64,000 nt of DNA. Source: Takakia lepidozioides (Eukaryota; Streptophyta; Takakiopsida; Takakiales; Takakiaceae). The notes beneath the pieces are model-generated. The model was not told the DNA's origin and did no database searches. It saw only the letters and a program-made list of their open reading frames with translations. Of the stretch, positions 58,401-64,000 are shown one piece after another. Location of the stretch: the NCBI GenBank assembly GCA_030704615.1, contig CM060733.1, positions 434,001 to 498,000 of the forward strand. Direction: 5' to 3'. A program made the position numbers and the translations under genes. How positions within the stretch are numbered: position 1 is the stretch's first letter; each line of letters opens with the position of its first letter.

Positions 58401-58860
58401 TGGGTTGGATCGGCTGTCTGTCACCCCTACTGATCCGTCATCATCTTCAACCCCTGTTGGATCTCTAGGTTATGTCTCGCCTGAGGCAAACCTCTCTGGA
58501 CAGCTGACACGAGAGGCTGATGTCTACAGTTTTGGGATTGTGTTGCTGGAGCTTTTGACAGGACGGAGGCCCATAATGTTCACCACACAAGATGAAGACA
58601 TAGTGAAATGGGTGAAACGACAGCTGCAAACTGGACAAATATCGGAGCTTTTTGACCCTAGCTTGCTTGAGTTGGACCCAGAATCATCAGAGTGGGAGGA
58701 GTTTCTGTTGGCTGTCAAGGTCGCTCTTTTATGTACAGCACCGGACCCCATTGATCGCCCTTCCATGGCTGAGGTAGTTTTCATGGTGGAAGGCTGCAGG
58801 GTAGGCCCAGAGATGCCTACATCCTCATCGGACCCAACTTCAAATACCTCACCCATATGA
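55486..58860 (+). CDS. MUL: LRR receptor-like kinase, MUSTACHES/MUSTACHES-LIKE type, atypical kinase
   Basis: Intronless, 1124 codons. A signal peptide (about residues 1-25) is followed by an LRR N-terminal cap with CNWTGVVC, more than 20 plant-type LRRs to about residue 730, a transmembrane segment near 760-787 and a cytoplasmic kinase domain from about 831. The motifs VLSRTRYG, LLVYDYMPNGNLASLLQEAS and SSEWEEFLLAVKVALLCTA match the Arabidopsis At1g75640/At4g36180 pair, which acts in stomatal and root patterning. Key residues are altered: the glycine loop is lost, the ATP-binding Lys is Arg (LSVRRLP, about 854), HRD is HGD (HGDVKPNN, about 950) and DFG is EFG (about 970). Arg for Lys is, as I recall, also seen in the Arabidopsis proteins. 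It is likely a weak or dead kinase acting through partners. The start at 55486 gives a good signal peptide. Confidence 0.9.
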   Translation: MGAARALALSLVLLLVADLLVNVGGQVQNTQTDITALLAIKAPLIDSQGILDDWTTATSNAPCNWTGVVCSQQRVSELRLPGAGLKGPLAMEVGNLGELRRLNLHTNQLNGNIPGSLGNCSHLHALYLFQNEFAGTIPSEIFAGAQELQVLSLAGNSLTGSIPSQIGSLKSLRELDISSNSLSGFIPKEISKCSNLLKLALEMNFLTGNLPSELGLLSNLQSFRLGGNDISGEIPPELGNNTNLQILDLGNNHFTGAIPLFLGNLVGLEVLHLENNNFSGPLPLQLGNARSLQELVLAGNSLSGPIPSTFGNLVKLQQLNLSQNVLSGSIPAALDGLRNLQTLDLGSNSFNSSIPAVLSQLTELRTLSLSSNQFSGAIPGALGSLINLQSLSLDKNRLSGSIPTELGSLQSLTRLSLSMNMLTGQIPVTLSQCSVLQFLNLQANQLSGSIPPSLGSLQHLQVLELGGNNLSGVLPPELGNCVSLQTLDLNGQNFSGMIPSPYATLPNLQVLSIANNSLSGGIPGGFATTSGLEVLVLSGNALNGTIPSVLGALPQLSTLSLSNNFLSGQIPPEIVRASNLVFLSLRNNRLTGSIPEELGSLTSLQELDLGLNELSGSIPSSLENCTKLTYLDFGGNGLTGRLSEGIISLQQLQDLFLQDNSLEGDIPTELGNLTLLQALNLSNNNFTHSIPVSLGGLKNLLVFNVSNNFLQGSIPSALAARFDASSFGGNPSLCGAPLTGTYATCSGTSGPSGSHHDKGLSRRAIIGIAVGAGTVGLILLSLFCLCVVYLVRRKVTSEGTPGSPNAKLVIFHDPVSLANIQEGTGQFDEDHVLSRTRYGIVFKAILHDGTVLSVRRLPDGAVEENLFRAEAELLGKVKHRNLTVLRGYYVHGDVRLLVYDYMPNGNLASLLQEASQQDGHVLNWPMRHLIALGVARGLSFLHTQCDPPIVHGDVKPNNVQFDADFEAHLSEFGLDRLSVTPTDPSSSSTPVGSLGYVSPEANLSGQLTREADVYSFGIVLLELLTGRRPIMFTTQDEDIVKWVKRQLQTGQISELFDPSLLELDPESSEWEEFLLAVKVALLCTAPDPIDRPSMAEVVFMVEGCRVGPEMPTSSSDPTSNTSPI

Positions 58861-60811
58861 GTGCTGCCAAATGATCTAACTCTTCCAACGGCACAGTGTC
58901 ACAGAGGTACATGGAAAGATGCTATGTTCTTGATGGACCTTACTTAGCATTTATGTCTGTTTGCAGTCAAGTGCGATGTCATTTCCTCTTACCCTCTCAA
59001 TGTAAGGTGGAGCCACCATTTCAGTCATGAGTTGCAGCAATGCCATTTTTGATGGGAAAGCAGTTTGTTTGTACCTTGTGTGTGATATTGGAAACTGTAT
59101 ATGAGGGAAATCTATTTTCATCAAGTTAAAGGTAATTGAGTTTGTCTGTACATCATGTGTAACTGATGGCTCACAGATGTAATTTGGATGCTGTACTCAG
59201 GTTACATAAAGAGATGAGGCTGTGTAAGGGCTGCAGCTTTGCAAGCTGTTGAAGGCAAAACCCATTGCATTTTGCATTTCCTATTGTGTAGTTCTTCAAA
59301 ATATTCAGACAGGAGGTTGGTTTGAGTCTCGGAGCTGCAGTCTGCAGCTACTGTGTGGCTTTTTAATTTTAGTTACAAATGAGGCTGCTTTCATTGTTGC
59401 GTGGTTGTTGTTCCTGCTGACATAAGTGCCTCTTCTCCTCACTGATTGATTAATCCACAAAGAGATCTCGAATGATGAAAACAGTCAGTTGTCTCTCACC
59501 ACAACGTTCTATGGGTAAGCTATCCTGAGTTTTCCCATCCTTTTACAAACATTCTTGGCAGGCCTTCCTCTGCAATGGAGCCTGGTTGGTCTCTACTCTA
59601 TATCCATTCTACTTCACGTTCTTATACACGTCTTCCTTGTGAGGGCAGTTGCACTTTGGCAGGCAAGGGAGAGGAGTGGTATATTTTACAAACCAGCAGC
59701 TCTTGAACTCGAAAACAATGTTGGCATCTGCTTGCCACTCGTCCTTAGCCATTCAGCACCCAAGGACGTAACCAGGTCGTCACTTTTTTGTGCATTATTC
59801 ACTGACCATAATCAAGCAAACGTATGAGTGAACTTGAAGAGACGACCTTCACTAACAGAGCACCCGCGAAGGTTTCTGAAGCAACTCCAGGATCCCTCGG
59901 GTCAGTGTAGTGCCCACTCGTACAATGTCAAAGTCACCTTTTGGGACCCACAGAAACCAAATGCGAGAAATAAGACAGATGCAGTCGTGCGTTTTGTGTA
60001 GTATACTCTCGTCTTGAGATTGCTGATATCTTCTCCAACCTCCATCACAGTATTAAAGGACTTGCAAAATGATAAACCAAACGACACTTGGCTTCCTCTC
60101 GCAGCCCAAGGCACGAACGACATGTTCCACGCACCTGCGCAGCTGCTGTCACGTGGTCCATCCAGCCTCTTCGGTACTCATCACGCTTGACCATCCGTTT
60201 CCTGCATTGATTCTAGGTGTTATGCTTCTATTGATTCTATGCTCAGCTGTGCGAAAGCACTGGCAGCAGGCGAGGTTTTCAACTTGCGACCAGAAAGTGT
60301 TGCATGTATGCTTGAAGCCCGGAAGTGATGTCGGACACGAGATGGAGCTACAATGACACTACATAGCTCTTGAATGAAAGCTTGCATGGCCCCAGAGAGT
60401 GGGGATGGCCAAGTGGCAGGGTAGCTGGAGAGACACAGAGAGAAGGCGGATGGATCCACTGCGAATTTTGTGGGGAGAGAGAAAGGAAGACAAGAGCGGG
60501 CTGTAGTCAGTGTTGTATTCAAGGCAGAGTGCAGTCTTGGATATCAATTTTGGCTGTACCTGCACACACACACGCACACACACACAGAGGCCTGTGGGAA
60601 GGGAAGAAGATTTCAATATTATGTTCCCGAAACCAAGACGGAATGCGTCAGGAACAGCAGGAGTGTCGTAGTGAGGTGCTGTTAGTCTCCACATCCCTCC
60701 ATTTCTATCTTAGAAGGCGGACACATATTTTGTTGTAATCGGATACTACATGTACGTGGAGACACACGCACATATACAGAGGAAGGGGGAAATAGAGGGT
60801 CTTCGTGAAAG
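58861..60811. other. Intergenic region between the receptor kinase and PDAT genes
   Basis: This holds the 3' flank of the kinase gene and the 5' flank of PDAT. A CA microsatellite lies at about 60562-60588, roughly 230 bp upstream of the PDAT start. No other recognisable gene was found; open frames here lack motifs. Confidence 0.5.
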
Positions 60812-63800
60812 ATGCTGCGTAGGCGTGGGAACAAGCAAACAGGTAGGAATGCCGAGACCGCGCCTGCGTCGTCTGAATCGCTGCAAGTAACAAGTGATGA
60901 GAGCAAAACCCCTGATAAGTCCAAGGACTCGGATACGGCAGAATCCAAGCCACCCTCTCTTCCCCTCCCCTCAAAAAGTGAAAAGAAAGCCAAGGTCTCC
61001 AAATGCCGCTGTATTCACGACTGCTGCTGGTTCATAGGCTGCATTTGCGTTTCCTGGTGGTCTCTTTTGGTGCTGTACAACGCTTTGCCATCGCTGCCCC
61101 AGTTCGTGACAGAGGCGATTACAGGGCCTCTTCCTGATCCTCCGGGCGTCAAATTGGTGAAGGAGGGGCTTCGTGCACATCATCCAGTTGTGTTTGTTCC
61201 GGGTATCGTGACTGGAGGTCTGGAGCTATGGGAGGGACACCCCTGCGCAGATGGGTTATTTAGGAAAAGGCTCTGGGGGGGGACCTTTGGTGAGGTTTAT
61301 AAAAGGTGGGTTCATTCATTGCATGAACTAGTACAAGTAAGGATTGTCTTGTTCAGTTGTGAGCAGAAGACACTGCATGGCCACCAATTGTGAGCTTTGT
61401 AAATTCAAAGTGCCTGTCACATCTGGGGTTTTTCTGCATCAACTAACTAACAGTCTTCGAAGTTGAAATTCTCCTTCAACTGTATGGGCTTATGTTCTTT
61501 CTTACTTGACATCTGGACCGCGCATCACTGATCAGTAGAAGTGGAATCATATACTTCAATGTGTGTACAGGGGTATTGTGGTCTGTTTTCTCGCACGTCC
61601 AGGTAGATTCCTATATGTTCCTTGAAGACTGACAGACATCAGAACTTTTGCTGGTTCTGAGTATTCTTCGTGGTTGTCACTATCGACAGGCCAAAATGCT
61701 GGATTGAGCACATGATACTGGACAATGAGACTGGGCTGGACCCAGCTGGGGTTAAGGTTCGGCATGTATCTGGCCTGGTGGCAGCAGACTATTTTGCTCC
61801 TGGCTATTTTGTGTGGGCAGTTCTGATTGAGAATCTGGCTCGCATTGGTTATGAAGAAAGGAATATGCACATGGCGGCTTACGATTGGCGCCTCACTTTC
61901 CAAAATACAGAGGTGTTTATGTCACTCTCTCCGACCTGGATGCCAATGCCAATAATTCAGTCTTGACAGACCCTTCTTCTTTTTCACCCTGAGAGCAAGA
62001 GAGATAATGCAGAGAGGTCGCTTTAGCTGGAACAAACGAAACTAAAAAGGGAGGGATGGACAAATTTTATAAGGAGGCAGGTGAAGAGTTCCCTTGCACC
62101 GAGAAAAGAAAGGCCTCTTTCCTTCCTTCCCATTTATTTTGTGGAGGGGAAGGTTGTGGATGTGGCAAGCCGTGTCGTATAAGTATTTGGGGAAATCATG
62201 TGCATGAAGAGGTTTATTGTTCTAGGTAAGGGTGGCTTTCGATTGGGTGGCTACATGTGTTGGCACACGGTTTGTAACTCTAAGGTAAAGAAAGGGGCAC
62301 CCTTTTGTGTATCTTAGATACAGTTCTCCAAGTCTGTTACGAAATGTGGTTCAATTGGCTCAAAACTGAGCAGAAACTCACTTTGTTGGAAAACCTGCTC
62401 TACAGGTACGTGACAAATCCTTAAGCAGACTGAAGAGCAGCATAGAGAACCTAGTTCACACCAACAATGGCAACAAAGTGGTTGTCATCCCTCACTCCAT
62501 GGGCTCTCTCTACTTCTTGCACTTCATGAAGTGGGTTGAGGCTCCTGCACCTATTGGAGGTGGTGGTGGACCTGACTGGTGTGCCCGTCACATACGTGCA
62601 ATGATGAACATTGGGGGCCCCTTTCTGGGTGTGCCCAAAGCATTTGCAGGACTATTTTCTGCAGAAGGCAAGGACATTGCCGTTGCTAGGTGAGCAAGAA
62701 ACAGGTGAAGCCGCCAACACCAATTTGTCTTAAATGGACATGAGGAGGAGGGAGGGCACCACAGAGGGGAGAGAGAGTCACACTGGCAGTGGACAAGCTA
62801 GCTCTCCAATTGTTATCTAATCTCGTAGCGTTGATAGCCATTCACCTTTGCTATTTTTCTCTAATAATCTGCTTCATGAAAAATTGAACTATGTTTCAGG
62901 GCAATTGCACCAGGGGTGCTAGATTCGGACCTTTTTGGGCTTCAAACATTACAGCACATCATGCGAGTGACACGCTCATGGGATTCTTGCATGTCCATGA
63001 TACCCAAAGGGGGCAATGTCATCTGGGGAGATGCTGAGTGGTCACCGGAAGAAGGTCACGATTGCTCAAAGAAGAAGCCCATCCCTGAGGATGGTGGTGC
63101 TGCCCGACAAGCCAAAGAAGACAATACAACTGGGATTCTGCTAGGGCCACATGGTAAACCATATGCACATTACGGGAGGATGTTTTCTTTTGGGAAAGAC
63201 TCTGCGCAGCTCCCTTATTCAATCATACTGAAAAAAAGACATGAGGCCAAGGTGAATATCATAAACATCTGGCCACTTCTGTCAAGTGTGATTTTCTGTG
63301 AACAGATCTTTTTTATTCCTTCGGATTGGTTCACAAAATCTTCTTGCATTTCCTCTAGATATGGTCTTTTCCTTTTGATTTCATTACATATTGAATGGAA
63401 GTTTGGAGTTTACTTTGCACGCACTTCTCTCTGTCTCTGCCGGATTTCTGTCCACCAGTTGGGAGGGTGTTATAGCCATAGCCACATGTGTTACATCTGT
63501 TGCAAGCTAGATGGTCAGTGCTGGATGAACCTCATGCTTTCTAGCATGTTCTCAGTGCTAGCTCTTCAAGGGTACGTTGCTGAGAATGGTTGCAGAGAAT
63601 GGTCAATGTGTATATAGCACATTCCCGCCTGTTCCTTCTTTCTTTGGGCCAAGCAGTTTTTCAACCAAGCACATGTATCAGCACACTACACTATGTGCTC
63701 AGTTAACTGAGTAATTGAGTGCCTGTGGCAGGTGCCAGCAACCCATGTACCATTGCCCTCCAATGCGTCATGTGGAGACGTGTGGACAGAGTACCAAGAG

Positions 63801-64000
63801 ATGAGTTGGAAGGATGTGCAAGAGGTAGTCAATCAGGGGATCTTTCCAGCTGATGATCTGGTTAGTCTTTTACAGTGGGTGGCCCCTAAGTTGATGGTGC
63901 GAGGTGATGATAACTGGGGCTATGGTATTGCTGATGATTTGAGCGATCCCAAATACCAACATTATCGGCATTGGTCAAACCCCCTTGAGACCATGTGAGT
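60812..64000 (+). CDS. PDAT: Phospholipid:diacylglycerol acyltransferase (PDAT), 5' part
   Basis: Five exons join in frame: 60812-61305, 61690-61912, 62406-62689, 62900-63251 and 63732-63994; the gene runs off the window. PDAT moves an acyl chain from a phospholipid to diacylglycerol, making triacylglycerol at the ER. The N-terminus is charged, then comes one hydrophobic anchor (CWFIGCICVSWWSLLVLYNA). The lumenal LCAT-like domain includes TGPLPDPPGVKLVKEGL, FVPGIVTGGLELWEG, GLDPAGVKVRHVSGLVAADY and the nucleophile motif VIPHSMGSLYFLHF with catalytic Ser. MNIGGPFLGVPKAFAGLFSA and LQTLQHIMRVTRSWDS follow. The catalytic Asp and His should lie beyond the right edge. The start ATG at 60812 is the first in frame. 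An alternative reading through the intron after 63251 is possible but lacks family motifs. Confidence 0.92.

Noticed and set aside
63252-63617. Read-through extension of PDAT exon 4 into the next intron
   Set aside because: A GT donor at 63252 joins in phase to the conserved exon at 63732; the read-through residues lack PDAT motifs.

Overview
The window is nuclear DNA from a streptophyte plant: spliced genes with GT-AG introns, plant-type gene families and many transposable elements. Five host genes are supported. They are a SKIP31-type F-box gene (16.1-17.2 kb, +), an EAF-type transcription elongation factor gene (19.2-22.2 kb, +, five exons), an NME7/NDPK7 gene (28.6-23.5 kb, -, ten small exons assembled here), a MUSTACHES-type LRR receptor kinase gene (55.5-58.9 kb, +, intronless) and a PDAT gene (60.8 kb to beyond the right edge, +). 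NME7 is an axoneme and gamma-tubulin protein, so a lineage with flagellated sperm (charophyte, bryophyte, lycophyte or fern) is the likeliest source. The species cannot be fixed from sequence alone.

Layout. 0-0.66 kb is a truncated Ty3/gypsy integrase fragment. 0.7-6.7 kb (-) is a multi-exon gene of unusual architecture: a ParB-like DGNHR motif followed by a degenerate DNA N-methyltransferase-like region. Its introns hold 15 copies of a ~20-bp palindrome, seven of them spread through the first intron and eight in a ~320-bp tandem repeat, and a further copy lies in its second exon. 7.6-10.3 kb (+) is a divergently oriented, decayed gene with a SWIM zinc finger. 11.2-13.4 kb holds two LINE pieces. 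23-34 kb is an AT-rich island with NME7, a PIF/Harbinger-like MITE, nested foldback repeats and three copies of a ~90-bp hairpin element, each flanked by an 11-12 bp target duplication. 34.7-36.6 kb is a hAT transposase pseudogene. 39.1-39.8 kb is a tRNA-derived SINE split by a 515-bp hAT MITE with an 8-bp target duplication; a second SINE at 52.7 kb shows the uninterrupted site. 41.16-52.01 kb is one ~10.8-kb Mutator-like element bounded by a 9-bp duplication and inverted ends, carrying two convergent decayed genes. 53.6 kb holds a broken copy of PDAT exon 1.

The host genes have no evident functional link: protein turnover, transcription elongation, sperm/microtubule biology, receptor signalling and triacylglycerol synthesis. 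The most novel material is in the accessory DNA: the hairpin element, the ParB-methyltransferase gene with its palindromes, and the complete boundaries of the Mutator-like element.
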